DNA of 64,000 bases, taken from positions 62,001-126,000 of the forward strand of contig NZ_JAUSVO010000004.1 in the NCBI RefSeq assembly GCF_030814715.1. Reading direction: 5' to 3'. Made by a program: the position numbers and the translations under genes. This DNA comes from Kaistia dalseonensis. GTDB lineage: Bacteria; Pseudomonadota; Alphaproteobacteria; Rhizobiales; Kaistiaceae. How positions within the stretch are numbered: position 1 is the first letter of the stretch; the number at the start of each line of letters is the position of its first letter. A model generated the notes under the pieces. It worked only from the letters and a program-made list of their open reading frames with translations, had not been told where the DNA came from and did no database searches. Below, piece after piece: positions 1 to 9,399 of this stretch.

Positions 1-721
1 CCTGTTGCAGGAAGCGCCGACCACGCACGCCTCCGGCTCGATCCGCTTTGACGGCATCGACGCGATCAAGGGCGGGCGCGAGATCGCCAGGCGGCGCGGC
101 AATCGGGTCGCCATGATCTTCCAGGACCCGACCTCGGCGCTCAACCCGACCTTCAAGATCCGCGGCCAGTTTCGCGAAGTGCTGCGCTCCGGCAATCCTG
201 CGATTTCCGATGCCGACGCCGACCGGCAGGCCGAGGCGGCGCTGGCCGAGGTCAGCATCCCCGATCCGAAGCGCGCGCTCGATTCCTATGCCTTCCAGCT
301 CTCCGGCGGCATGAACCAGCGCGTGATGATCGCCATGGCGCTCGCCAATCGCCCGGCGCTCCTGATGGCCGACGAGCCGGGCACGGCCCTCGACGTCACG
401 GTGCAGGCGCAGACGCTGAAGCTCATGCACGAGCTCACCGAAAAGCGCGGCACCGCGGTGCTGCTGATCTCGCACAATCTCGGCGTCGTGCGCGAATTCG
501 CCGATCGCGTCTATGTCATCTATCGCGGCAGGATCGTGGAGCACGGCACGACGGCCCAGCTCTTCCACGAGCCGCGCCATCCCTATACGCGCGCCCTGCT
601 CGCCGCGATCCCGAAGATTTCCGGCGGCGGCTTGCCCGATCTGCCCGAGCGCAGCCCCGATTTCGAGAATCCGCTGATCGTGCACGAGGGCTGCGGCGAA
701 CCGGCTGGAGCGATCGCATGA
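1..721 (+). CDS. Dipeptide/oligopeptide ABC transporter ATP-binding protein, DppD-like (5' end outside window)
   Basis: Cytoplasmic ATPase of a peptide-type (PepT/Dpp/Opp) importer. The visible part begins after the Walker A loop, so the start codon and P-loop lie upstream of base 1. It shows the Q-loop (MIFQDPTSALNP), the signature LSGGMNQRVMIAMAL, Walker B (LLMADEP) and the H-loop (ISHNLGVV). The C-terminal stretch after the H-loop (YRGRIVEHG, HPYTRALLAAIP) is typical of the Dpp/Opp subfamily. The stop overlaps the start of the next ATPase gene as ATGA, so the two are translationally coupled. The substrate is unknown; the downstream hyuAB genes suggest a peptide-like, hydantoin-like or oxoproline-like compound, which is inference. 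Confidence 0.93.
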   Translation, partial: LLQEAPTTHASGSIRFDGIDAIKGGREIARRRGNRVAMIFQDPTSALNPTFKIRGQFREVLRSGNPAISDADADRQAEAALAEVSIPDPKRALDSYAFQLSGGMNQRVMIAMALANRPALLMADEPGTALDVTVQAQTLKLMHELTEKRGTAVLLISHNLGVVREFADRVYVIYRGRIVEHGTTAQLFHEPRHPYTRALLAAIPKISGGGLPDLPERSPDFENPLIVHEGCGEPAGAIA

Positions 722-1542
722 GCACGCCGATCCTGGAGCTCGACAATCTCGGCAAGACGTTCGAAGCCGATGGCCACAGGGTCGTGGCGCTGGACGGCGT
801 CTCGTTGACCTTCAACCGCGGCGAATGCCACGCCATCGTCGGCGAATCCGGTTCGGGCAAGACCACCATCGCCAATCTCGTGCTGGGGCTGATGCCGGCG
901 ACATCGGGCAGCATGCGCTTCAACGGCGTAGCGCTGCCGGCGGAACGGACGAAAGCGCATCGGCGCGCGATCCAGCTCGTGCAGCAAAACCCGCTCTCCG
1001 CGCTCAATCCGCGCCGCAGCGTCGGTGCCAGCGTGCGACTGCCGCTCGACGTGCATGGCATTGGTGTCAGCCGTGAGCGCGGCGCGCGTGTCGCGGGACT
1101 GCTCGAGGAGGTCGGCCTCGAGGCGGATTATGCCCGGCGCTCGCCGCGTGGCCTTTCCGGCGGCCAGCGCCAGCGCGTCGCGATTGCCCGCGCGCTCGCC
1201 TGCGAGCCGGAGCTGATCGTGCTCGACGAGCCGACATCGGCGCTCGACGTGCTGGTGCAGGCGCGGGTGCTGCAATTGCTGCAGCGGCTCAGGCAGGAGC
1301 GGGGCCTCACCTATCTCTTCATCACCCACGATCTTGCCGTCGTGCGCGCGATCGCGACCCGCGTCAGCGTGTTCCAGAAGGGCCGCCTCGTCGAGACGGG
1401 GCCGGTCGAGTCGATTTTCGCCAATCCGCAGAGCGCCTATACGCGCCAACTCATCGGCGCCATTCCCGTCGTGACCGAGGAAGAGGCGAAGATCCGCAAT
1501 GTGATCCGCGCCGGCACGCCGACGCCGCTCGGCACCGAATGA
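718..1542 (+). CDS. Dipeptide/oligopeptide ABC transporter ATP-binding protein, DppF-like
   Basis: Second cytoplasmic ATPase of the peptide-type importer, 274 residues. Walker A is GESGSGKTT near residue 42, the Q-loop is LVQQNPLSALNP, the signature is [15 protein letters not shown], Walker B is LIVLDEP and the H-loop is ITHDLAVV. The start ATG overlaps the stop of the preceding ATPase gene. In this family two different ATPases form a heterodimer on two permeases, whose genes must lie upstream of the window together with the binding protein. The tail AYTRQLIGAIP is the usual family C-terminus. Identification as a peptide-family ATPase is secure; the substrate is not known. Confidence 0.94.
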   Translation: MSTPILELDNLGKTFEADGHRVVALDGVSLTFNRGECHAIVGESGSGKTTIANLVLGLMPATSGSMRFNGVALPAERTKAHRRAIQLVQQNPLSALNPRRSVGASVRLPLDVHGIGVSRERGARVAGLLEEVGLEADYARRSPRGLSGGQRQRVAIARALACEPELIVLDEPTSALDVLVQARVLQLLQRLRQERGLTYLFITHDLAVVRAIATRVSVFQKGRLVETGPVESIFANPQSAYTRQLIGAIPVVTEEEAKIRNVIRAGTPTPLGTE

Positions 1543-1667
1543 CCGTCGAGCAGGATCGTCAGGCGCGCACCGCTTCATGGCGGCGGCAATGTCGGACGAT
1601 CCGAACTGCAGCGATTTCATCGCCGGAGGACCATCGCCAGGCTCCGGCATCCCGATCAGTTACCTCC

Positions 1668-1672
1668 GGAGG
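1668..1672 (+). promoter_or_regulatory. Ribosome binding site of hyuA
   Basis: GGAGG lies 5 nt before the ATG at 1678 and fixes the hyuA start. The rest of the 135-bp gap after the upstream ATPase gene shows no clear promoter or terminator, so co-transcription with the transporter is likely. Confidence 0.7.
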
Positions 1673-1677
1673 CTAGC

Positions 1678-3705
1678 ATGGCGACACGCATCGGCGTCGA
1701 TATTGGCGGCACGTTCACCGACCTCGTCTACTATGACGACGAGACCGGCGAGACGGTCGAAGGCAAGGTTCCGACCGTTCCGCATGCCCCCGAGGAGGGC
1801 GTGGTCAATGCCGTGAAGGGCCATGTGCCGCGCGAGGTGATCGAGAAAGCGGAATTCTTCCTGCATGGCACGACGGTGGGCCTCAACGCGCTCCTGGAGC
1901 GGCGCGGCGCCAAGGTGGGGCTGATCACCACCGAGGGCTTCCGCGACGTGCTGGAGATCCGGCGCGGCGACCGCGCCGAGATGTACAATCTGTTCTGGAA
2001 GCAGCCCGAACCGCTAGTGCCGCGTCATCGCCGCCTCGAAGTGGTCGAGCGGATCAAGGCCGACGGCTCGGTCTACAGGCCGCTCGACGAGGCCTCCGTC
2101 GCGCCGGCGCTCGCCGCCCTGGTCGCCGAGGGCGTCGACACGATCGCCGTCTGCCTGATCAACGCCTATGCCAATCCGGCGCATGAGCTGCGCGTCGAGG
2201 AGCTGCTGCGGGCCGGCGGATTCACGGGCGGCATCTCGCTTTCGCACAAGATCTCCGGCGAATATCGCGAATATGAGCGCACCTCGACGACGGTGATCGA
2301 CGCCTTCGTCCGCGCGCGCATGTCCAATTATCTGAAGCGGCTCGACGGCCGCCTGCGCGAACTGGGCTTCAAGGGCACATCGCTCATCACGCGCTCCGGC
2401 AGCGGCTCGATGACCTTCGCGGAGGCCGAAGACAGGCCGTTCGAGACGATCATGTCCGGTCCGGTCGCAGGCGCGCAGGGCGCGAGCGAGGTGGCGCAGA
2501 TGCTCGGCATCGAAGCGCTGATTACCGCCGATGTCGGCGGCACCTCCTTCGACGCGGCGCTGATCCTGAACGGCCAGCCGCAGGTTCTCTACGAAGGCAC
2601 GATCGACAACATGCCGATCCAGACGCCCTGGGTCGACGTGCGGTCGATCGGCTCGGGCGGCGGTTCCATTGCCCATATTGATGTCGGCGGCCTGATGCGG
2701 GTCGGGCCGCGTTCGGCCGGCGCGGCACCCGGACCAGCCTGCTACGGCAAGGGCGGCACAGAGCCGGCCATGACCGATGCCGCCGGCTATCTCGGTATGC
2801 TCGGGCCGGGCAAGCTCGCTTCCGGCATCACGCTCGATTTCGAGAAGGCGCGGGCGGCGATCGAGCCGGTGGCCGCCGCGATCAGGCAGGATGTCGAGAC
2901 GACGGCGATCGGCATTCTCCGCATCGCGTCCTCGTCGATGGCGAATGCCATGCGCGAAGTCTCGGTCGAGCAGGGGCTCGATCCGCGCACCATGACGCTC
3001 CTGCCCTTTGGCGGCGCCGGTCCGCTGATGGCGACGCTGCTCGCCGACGAATTGAAAATGAACCGGATCGTCGTGCCGCCGCTTGCCGGCAATTTCTCGG
3101 CCTGGGGCCTGCTCGGCGCCGACATGGTGCAATCGGCGGCGCGGACCCGCATCATGGACCTGTCGCCGGAGAGCATCGAGACCGTCAATGCCGTCCTGCG
3201 CGATCTCTTCGCCGACATCGCGACGCGCGGCGACCATCTCTCGCGCGAGACGGTCAAGACCGCGCGGATCGACCTGCGCTACAAGGGCCAGGAACACTGG
3301 CTCTCGATCGAGGTGCCGCTCGATGGCGAGACGGTGGCCGAGAGTGCGGAGGGCGTGCGCGCTGCCTTCACGGCGGAATATCTGCGCAGCTTCGGCGGCA
3401 CCATGACCGAGGCGGTCGAGATCGTCTCGATCCGCGCCACGGTCCGCGCCCCGCTGCCGCGTCGCAACCAGACGCTGAAGCCTCCCGAGGTCAGCACGGA
3501 GGCCGAGGAGAGCGTGCTCGCTTATTCCTTCGGCTGCCGGAAGCGCATGCCGTTCCGAGTCGTGCCGCGGAGCGCAATCGTCGAGCCGCTTCAGGGCCCG
3601 GCCATCGTTACGGAAAGCACGGCAACCCTCTATCTCGACGCCGACTGGACCGCCTCGACGGGCGATCGCGGCGAACTCGTTCTCGTTCGTTCGGAGGCAA
3701 ACTGA
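1678..3705 (+). CDS. hyuA: Hydantoinase/5-oxoprolinase subunit A (ATP-dependent, HyuA family)
   Basis: Large ATP-binding subunit of the hydantoinase/oxoprolinase/acetone-carboxylase superfamily, 675 residues, cytoplasmic. It opens with the actin-like phosphate loop IGVDIGGTFTDLVYYD, followed by FLHGTTVGLNALLER. Mid-protein is the second nucleotide-binding motif (TADVGGTSFDAALI, about residue 281), and GGAGPLMATLLADEL is near residue 442. Family members cleave cyclic amides such as 5-oxoproline or N-methylhydantoin with ATP hydrolysis, working with a B subunit. The gene for that subunit overlaps it here (TGATG). The position after a peptide-type importer suggests that the imported compound is the substrate. 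Family members differ in substrate, so the exact reaction cannot be named. Confidence 0.9.
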   Translation: MATRIGVDIGGTFTDLVYYDDETGETVEGKVPTVPHAPEEGVVNAVKGHVPREVIEKAEFFLHGTTVGLNALLERRGAKVGLITTEGFRDVLEIRRGDRAEMYNLFWKQPEPLVPRHRRLEVVERIKADGSVYRPLDEASVAPALAALVAEGVDTIAVCLINAYANPAHELRVEELLRAGGFTGGISLSHKISGEYREYERTSTTVIDAFVRARMSNYLKRLDGRLRELGFKGTSLITRSGSGSMTFAEAEDRPFETIMSGPVAGAQGASEVAQMLGIEALITADVGGTSFDAALILNGQPQVLYEGTIDNMPIQTPWVDVRSIGSGGGSIAHIDVGGLMRVGPRSAGAAPGPACYGKGGTEPAMTDAAGYLGMLGPGKLASGITLDFEKARAAIEPVAAAIRQDVETTAIGILRIASSSMANAMREVSVEQGLDPRTMTLLPFGGAGPLMATLLADELKMNRIVVPPLAGNFSAWGLLGADMVQSAARTRIMDLSPESIETVNAVLRDLFADIATRGDHLSRETVKTARIDLRYKGQEHWLSIEVPLDGETVAESAEGVRAAFTAEYLRSFGGTMTEAVEIVSIRATVRAPLPRRNQTLKPPEVSTEAEESVLAYSFGCRKRMPFRVVPRSAIVEPLQGPAIVTESTATLYLDADWTASTGDRGELVLVRSEAN

Positions 3706-5438
3706 TGTTGGCGCACGATACCGTTCTCCATCGCGCAGGCGTCGCCAGGTCGGGCAATGCGGCCAAGGCCGACCCGATCACGACCGAGGTCGTCCGCCAT
3801 GCGCTGAATTCGGCCGCGAACCAGATGAAGCGTGCGCTGGTGCGCACGGCGTTCTCGCCGGTCATCTATGAAGTGCTCGATTTCGCCGTCGCGATCTACG
3901 ATCCGCAGATGCGCCTGCTCGCCCAGGCGCCGAGCCTGCCCATGTTCATGGGCACGCTCAATTTCTGCGTCGAGGAGGCCGTGAAGAATATCGGCGGGAC
4001 CGAGAACATGTTCCCCTGCGACATGATCATGTACAATTGGCCCTACGGCACGGGCTCGCATCCGCAGGATCTCGCCGTCATCAATCCCGTCTATCTCGAT
4101 GATGGCGAGCTGATCGGCTATACGGCGATCAAGGGGCATTGGCTCGATATTGCCGGCAAGGATCCTTATTGCACCGATACGGTCGATGTCTTCCAGGAAG
4201 GCACGATCTATCCGGGCGTGAAGATCTACAAGCGCGGCGAGCTGAACGACGATATCTATCGCATGGTGCTCGCCAATAGCCGTGTGCCGAAATTCGTCGC
4301 GGGCGATCTGAATGCGCAGGTCGTCGGTTGCCGCGTTGGTGCGGCGGGCTTCCTCGAAGTCGTCAACCGCTTCGGCCGCGACGAGTTCAGGAATGCGGTC
4401 GAGAACATGTTCGACCATGGCGAGCGGGTGGTGCGCTCCTATTTCGAGAGCATTCCCGATGGCCGCTATGTCGGCCATGGCGAGATGGATTCGAACGGCA
4501 TCACCGACGACAAGATCCCCTTCGAGGTCGTGGTCGAGATCGAGGGCTCCAATGTCCGCCTCGATTTCTCCAATGTGCCGGAAACGCAGGTCGGGCCCGT
4601 CAATTGCCCCGTGCCGTCGACCATATCGGCGAGTCGCGTGGCGATCAGCATGCTCGCCGGCTATGGCGAGGCCCCGCATGAGGGCCATTTCCGGCCCGTC
4701 GAAGTGGTGACGCGGCCGGGCACCATGTTCCATCCGCTGCCGCCTGCGCCGTGCTTCCTCTATGGCTGGCCCGCGCTGCAGGCGATCGAGGTGATCTACA
4801 ACGCGATTTCCAAGGCGCTGCCGGATGCGGTTCCCGCGCAGAGCGGCGGCTGCATCTGCTCCGTCGTCTCCTGGGGCACGCGCGAGGCAACGGGCGAGCC
4901 CTGGGCCGACGGCTCGCCACATCCGACCGGGCAGGGCGCGTGGAACGGGGGCGATGGCGGTACCATGCTGCACATCTCCGAGTCCGCCACGCGCTTCTCG
5001 CCGATCGAGGTCTGGGAGGCGAAGAATCCCTGGATGATGGACAAGCTCGCTCTGGCGCAGGATTCCGGCGGCCCGGGCACGTGGCGCGGTGGCCTCGGCG
5101 TCGATTTCCACTTCCGCATGACCGAGGACATCTTCATCACCACGGCCGTCGAGCGCACGAAGAATGCGCCCTGGGGCCTGCTCGGTGGCGAATCCGGCCG
5201 AGCCAATGGCGCTGCCGTCCGCTTCCCGGATGGCCGCGTCGTGTCGGTCCCCAAGACGACCCGCTTCATGGTGCCCAAGGATGCCGTGCTCGAGCTTTCG
5301 ACCGGCGGCGGCGGCGGTTTCGGCGATCCGGCCGAACGGCCTCGCGCGGCCGTCGAGGCCGATCTGAAGGCCGGTTATATTTCCGAGGCATTCGCCCGCG
5401 AGCATTATCCGCACGCCTTCGGCGAAGCTGCGGAATAA
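3705..5438 (+). CDS. hyuB: Hydantoinase/5-oxoprolinase subunit B (HyuB family)
   Basis: Partner subunit of the preceding HyuA protein, 577 residues. Recognisable features are DPITTEVVRHALNSAANQMK near the N-terminus (the usual HyuB opening), LVRTAFSPVIYEVLDFAVAI, the glycine-rich WNGGDGGTMLH region, and GGGGGFGDPAERP close to the C-terminus, which is diagnostic of the family. The start ATG overlaps the hyuA stop, and GGAGG sits at 3693-3697 inside the end of hyuA. The pair would form the cytoplasmic AB enzyme. A terminator-like hairpin follows the stop, so this appears to end the operon. Confidence 0.9.
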   Translation: MLAHDTVLHRAGVARSGNAAKADPITTEVVRHALNSAANQMKRALVRTAFSPVIYEVLDFAVAIYDPQMRLLAQAPSLPMFMGTLNFCVEEAVKNIGGTENMFPCDMIMYNWPYGTGSHPQDLAVINPVYLDDGELIGYTAIKGHWLDIAGKDPYCTDTVDVFQEGTIYPGVKIYKRGELNDDIYRMVLANSRVPKFVAGDLNAQVVGCRVGAAGFLEVVNRFGRDEFRNAVENMFDHGERVVRSYFESIPDGRYVGHGEMDSNGITDDKIPFEVVVEIEGSNVRLDFSNVPETQVGPVNCPVPSTISASRVAISMLAGYGEAPHEGHFRPVEVVTRPGTMFHPLPPAPCFLYGWPALQAIEVIYNAISKALPDAVPAQSGGCICSVVSWGTREATGEPWADGSPHPTGQGAWNGGDGGTMLHISESATRFSPIEVWEAKNPWMMDKLALAQDSGGPGTWRGGLGVDFHFRMTEDIFITTAVERTKNAPWGLLGGESGRANGAAVRFPDGRVVSVPKTTRFMVPKDAVLELSTGGGGGFGDPAERPRAAVEADLKAGYISEAFAREHYPHAFGEAAE

Positions 5439-5451
5439 GGCGCTTTCGGCC

Positions 5452-5480
5452 GGACGCGGCGCGCTTCGCGCGTCGCGTCC
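5452..5480 (+). terminator. Hairpin downstream of hyuB
   Basis: GGACGCGGCGCGC and GCGCGTCGCGTCC form a 13-bp stem with one mismatch and a very short loop, 14 nt after the hyuB stop. There is no T-tract, so it may be a weak or Rho-assisted terminator or an mRNA-end stabiliser. Confidence 0.45.
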
Positions 5481-5658
5481 TTGTCGCGGAAACGCCGCTG
5501 CGCCGTGCCGATCGGCGCTTGTGCCCCTGGGCCGATGATCTGTATCAATGTGAGATTGCGCGGGTCGTGCCAATAGGCAGCACTCGCATCGACGCCCCAT
5601 ATTGCCGGGCGCCGTCCGCTATTGTTTTCATAAGTTTCCGTCCTCACCGGAGATGCGC

Positions 5659-6684
5659 GTGACTCGCCGATTGATATTCCTGCTCGGATTGGCCGTTATT
5701 GTCGGCAGCCTGAACGGGGCGCCCGCCAGCGCCGCCGATGACGGATTGGGCGAGCGACTGAAGACCATCTGGAACAAGCTGAGCGGCAAGACGGTCAATA
5801 CGGGCATTTCCGGCTCCAACGGCCGCATCGAGGCCGAGCAGGTGGCGATATCGAGCAAATATGCCGGTCGCGTTGCCGAAGTGCCCGTCGAAGAGGGGCA
5901 GATGGTGGAGAAGGGCGAGGTGGTCGCCCGTATGGACACCACCACGCTCGACGCGCAGATCCTCGGCGCCAAGGCGCAGGTTCGTCAGGCCCAGCAATCC
6001 GCAGCCGAGTCCGACCAGGCGATCATTCAGCGCGCCAGCGAGCTGGAATTCGCGCAGCAGGAATATGATCGCGCCGCCTCGCTGACGGCAACCGGTCATG
6101 GCACGCAGCAGACGCTCGAGCAGAAGCGCAGCCTGCTCAGCGCCGCCCAGGCGGCGCATCGCTCTGCGCTCGCCGGCCGCGATGCCGCGCAGGCGGCGAT
6201 CGAGGCGGCCGAGGCCAATGTTGCGGCGCTGCAGGCCCAGCACGACGATATGACATTGACCGCCCCCCGGCGCGGCCGGATCGAATACAAGCTCATCCAG
6301 CCGGGTGAAGTCGTCGGGGCCGGAACGTCGATCGCGACGCTGCTCGACATCTCGAACGTCTATCTCACGATCTTCCTGCCGGCCGCCGACGCGGGACTGC
6401 TGAAGATCGGCGACGAGGCGCGGATCATCCTCGATCCGATCCCGCAATATGTGGTGCCGGCCAATGTCACCTTCGTTGCGACGGAAGCGCAGTTCACGCC
6501 GAAAAGCGTCGAGACGAGCGATGAACGCGAGAAGCTGATGTTCCGCGTCAAGCTCCGCATCCCGACGGAACTCCTGTCCAAATATGAGAATGTCGTGAAG
6601 ACCGGCGTCCGCGGCATAGGCTATGTCCGCACCAGTGCCACGGCTGATTGGCCGGCCGATCTCAAGGTGAACCTGCCGCAATGA
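5659..6684 (+). CDS. HlyD-family membrane-fusion (periplasmic adaptor) protein, YhiI-like
   Basis: Periplasmic adaptor of about 341 residues for an ABC-2 exporter. An N-terminal signal/anchor (RLIFLLGLAVIVGS) is followed by a barrel-sandwich half (KYAGRVAEVPVEEGQMVEKG), then a long alanine/glutamine-rich coiled coil (about residues 105-205), and the second lipoyl-like half (TAPRRGRIEYKLIQPGEVV). The GTG at 5659 is preferred because GGAG at 5649-5652 is 6 nt upstream; an in-frame ATG at 5653 directly abuts that GGAG. The stop overlaps the next start (ATGA). Gene order HlyD, double ATPase/permease, permease matches E. coli yhiI-rbbA-yhhJ. The exported substrate is unknown. Confidence 0.88.
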   Translation: MTRRLIFLLGLAVIVGSLNGAPASAADDGLGERLKTIWNKLSGKTVNTGISGSNGRIEAEQVAISSKYAGRVAEVPVEEGQMVEKGEVVARMDTTTLDAQILGAKAQVRQAQQSAAESDQAIIQRASELEFAQQEYDRAASLTATGHGTQQTLEQKRSLLSAAQAAHRSALAGRDAAQAAIEAAEANVAALQAQHDDMTLTAPRRGRIEYKLIQPGEVVGAGTSIATLLDISNVYLTIFLPAADAGLLKIGDEARIILDPIPQYVVPANVTFVATEAQFTPKSVETSDEREKLMFRVKLRIPTELLSKYENVVKTGVRGIGYVRTSATADWPADLKVNLPQ

Positions 6685-9398
6685 GCGAGCCCGTCATACG
6701 GTTCGACGGCGTGTCGCACCGTTATGGCGATACGCTGGCGCTCGATCAGGTCAGCGTCGCCATACCCGCCGGTGTCATGGCCGGACTGATCGGCCCGGAT
6801 GGTGTCGGCAAGTCGAGCCTGCTCGCCTTGGCTGCCGGTGTCCGCCGCATCCAGTCCGGAAACGTGGTGGCGCTCGGGGGCGACATGGCCGATCGCAGCC
6901 ATCGCCGCGCGTCCCAGCCGCGTATCGCCTATATGCCGCAGGGGCTCGGCCGCAACCTCTATCCGACGCTGAGCATCGTCGAGAATCTCGATTTCTTCGG
7001 CCGCCTCTTCGGCCAGGGCAGTGCCGAGCGCAGCGCCCGGATCAAGGAGCTTCTCGTCGCGACCGGCCTGGAGCCGTTCGGCGATCGCGCCGCCGGCAAG
7101 CTTTCCGGCGGCATGAAGCAGAAGCTTGGCCTTTGCACCGCGCTGATCCACGATCCCGACCTTCTCGTGCTCGACGAGCCGACGACGGGCGTCGATCCGC
7201 TGTCGCGCCGCCAGTTCTGGGATCTCGTCGACCGGATTCGCGAACGCCGCCCGGGCATGAGCGTCTTGGTCGCCACCGCCTATATGGAGGAGGCCGAGCG
7301 CTTCGACTGGCTCGCCGCCATGCATAGCGGCAAGGTGATCGCCGACGGTTCGGCTGCGGCGCTCAAGGAGAAGACGGGACAGCCGACGCTTGACCGCGCC
7401 TTCATCAGCCTGCTGCCGGAGGCGTCCGCCGATGCGCAGCCGGTCGTCGTGCCACCGCGTCCGGCCGATGGCGCTGTCATCGCCATCGAGGCGGACGGCC
7501 TGACCTGTCGGTTCGGTGATTTCACGGCTGTCGACCATGTCAGCTTCAAGATCGAGCGGGGCGAGATCTTCGGGTTCCTCGGCTCGAACGGCTGCGGCAA
7601 GAGCACGACGATGAAGATGCTCACCGGCCTGCAGCCACCGACGGAGGGCGAGGCGAAGCTGTTCGGCAAGCTGCTCGACGCCAAGGACATGGCGACGCGC
7701 CAGCGCGTCGGCTACATGTCGCAGAGCTTCTCGCTCTATAGCGAGCTCACCGTACGGCAGAATCTCGAGCTGCATGCCGAGATATTCCAGTTGCCTAAGG
7801 CCAGGGCCGCCGCGCGCATCCAGGAAATGTTCGATCGCTTCGAGCTCGGCGCCGTTGCCGACGCGACGCCCGAGGCGCTGCCGCTCGGCATGCGCCAGCG
7901 GCTCCAGCTCGCCGCTGCCATCCTGCACGAACCCGAACTGCTGATTCTCGACGAGCCGACATCGGGCGTGGACCCGATCGCGCGCGACATCTTCTGGCGT
8001 TACCTGATCGAACTGTCGCGGAACGACGGCGTTACCATCTTCCTCTCGACCCATTTCATGGACGAGGCGGAGCGCTGCGACCGCATCTCGCTCATGCATG
8101 CGGGTCGCGTGCTGGCCGTTGGCAGCCCGGACGAACTCCGCAAGGGCCGGCAGATGGCGACGCTGGAGGATGCCTTCATCGCCTATCTGGAAGACGCCGG
8201 AATGGGCACTGAATCCGCCTCCTTCGATGTCGCCCCGGCCTTTGAGGGGACGCCCGCCAAGCCGGCACGGTTCTTCGATCCCGGCCGGCTCTGGGCCTGC
8301 TGCCGCCGCGAGGCGACGGAAATCCTCCGCGATCCGCTGCGCCTCGCCTTCGCGCTGCTCGGCCCGCTCCTTTTGCTCGTCACTTTCGGCTATGGTATCT
8401 CCTTCGACGTCGAGCATCTGCCCTTCGCCGTCTTCGACCAGGACCAGTCGGCCGAAAGCCGCCAGTTGCTGGAGGCCTTTCAAGGCTCGCGCTATTTCGA
8501 CGAGAGGGCGCCGATCACATCGTCGGACGAACTAGACAGGCGCATGCGCAGCGGCGAGTTGAGCCTCGCGATCGAGATCCCGCCCGATTTCGGCCGGGAC
8601 CTCCTGCTGGGCAACGAGCCCGAGGTGGGCATCTGGGTTGATGGCGCCATGCCGTTCCGCGCGGAGACGACACGCGGCTATATCAGTGGCATCTCGGTCA
8701 GCTATCTGGTCGACCAGTATCTGCGCACCTATGGCACGACGATCTCGCCCTATCCGGTCAATATCGAGACCCGCTACCGCTACAACCAGGATTTCAAGAG
8801 CATCAACGCGATCGTGCCGAGCGTCATCATGCTGATGCTGGTGCTCATCCCCGCCATCATGACCGCGATCAGCGTCGTGATGGAGAAGGAGTCGGGCTCG
8901 ATCGCCAATTTCCGCTCCACCCCCGTGACGCGGCTCGAATTCCTGGCAGGCAAGCAGCTTCCCTATATCGCCATCGCCTTCGCAAGCTTCCTGACCATGC
9001 TGCTGGCCTCTGTCCTCGTCTTCGGCGTCCCGTTCAAGGGATCGCTGTTGACGCTGCTCCTGGCCTCGCTGCTCAACGTGATGGCGACCACCTCGTTCGG
9101 CCTCTTCATTTCCTCCTTCACGAAGACTCAAGTCGCGGCGATCTTCGCGACGGCGATCATCGCCATCGTGCCGGCCGTCAATTTCGCCGGCCTGCTGGTG
9201 CCCGTATCCTCGCTTTCCGGAGGCGGCCGCCTGCTTGGCCTCGCCTTTCCCGCCGCCTGGTATCAGCCCATCAGCGTGGGCACGTTCACCAAGGGCCTCG
9301 GCCTTCCCGATCTCTGGATCAATCTGGTCGTCCTCGGGCTTTTTGCTGTCGGCTTCCTGACGGCGGCGGTCATTTCCCTGCGCAAGCAGGAGGCCTGA
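6681..9398 (+). CDS. rbbA: ABC-2 transporter with two ATPase domains fused to a permease (RbbA/YhiH-like)
   Basis: Inner-membrane protein of about 905 residues, close to the 911 residues of E. coli RbbA. ABC domain 1 has GPDGVGKSS, signature LSGGMKQKLGL and Walker B LLVLDEPTTGVDP. ABC domain 2 has GSNGCGKSTT, a degenerate signature LPLGMRQRLQL and LLILDEPTSGVDP. The C-terminal third is an ABC-2 permease with one N-terminal and about five C-terminal membrane segments. The start ATG overlaps the stop of the adaptor gene. E. coli RbbA was described as a ribosome-associated ATPase, but this gene neighbourhood argues for an efflux or export system. Naming is by architecture and synteny. Confidence 0.88.
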   Translation: MSEPVIRFDGVSHRYGDTLALDQVSVAIPAGVMAGLIGPDGVGKSSLLALAAGVRRIQSGNVVALGGDMADRSHRRASQPRIAYMPQGLGRNLYPTLSIVENLDFFGRLFGQGSAERSARIKELLVATGLEPFGDRAAGKLSGGMKQKLGLCTALIHDPDLLVLDEPTTGVDPLSRRQFWDLVDRIRERRPGMSVLVATAYMEEAERFDWLAAMHSGKVIADGSAAALKEKTGQPTLDRAFISLLPEASADAQPVVVPPRPADGAVIAIEADGLTCRFGDFTAVDHVSFKIERGEIFGFLGSNGCGKSTTMKMLTGLQPPTEGEAKLFGKLLDAKDMATRQRVGYMSQSFSLYSELTVRQNLELHAEIFQLPKARAAARIQEMFDRFELGAVADATPEALPLGMRQRLQLAAAILHEPELLILDEPTSGVDPIARDIFWRYLIELSRNDGVTIFLSTHFMDEAERCDRISLMHAGRVLAVGSPDELRKGRQMATLEDAFIAYLEDAGMGTESASFDVAPAFEGTPAKPARFFDPGRLWACCRREATEILRDPLRLAFALLGPLLLLVTFGYGISFDVEHLPFAVFDQDQSAESRQLLEAFQGSRYFDERAPITSSDELDRRMRSGELSLAIEIPPDFGRDLLLGNEPEVGIWVDGAMPFRAETTRGYISGISVSYLVDQYLRTYGTTISPYPVNIETRYRYNQDFKSINAIVPSVIMLMLVLIPAIMTAISVVMEKESGSIANFRSTPVTRLEFLAGKQLPYIAIAFASFLTMLLASVLVFGVPFKGSLLTLLLASLLNVMATTSFGLFISSFTKTQVAAIFATAIIAIVPAVNFAGLLVPVSSLSGGGRLLGLAFPAAWYQPISVGTFTKGLGLPDLWINLVVLGLFAVGFLTAAVISLRKQEA

Positions 9399-9399
9399 G

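Noticed and set aside
3630-5600. Very long antisense frames opposite hyuB, uca, alpha-2-macroglobulin, edd and others
   Set aside because: They mirror the codon phase of real genes in GC-rich DNA, are histidine/arginine/aspartate-rich without domains, and lack ribosome sites.
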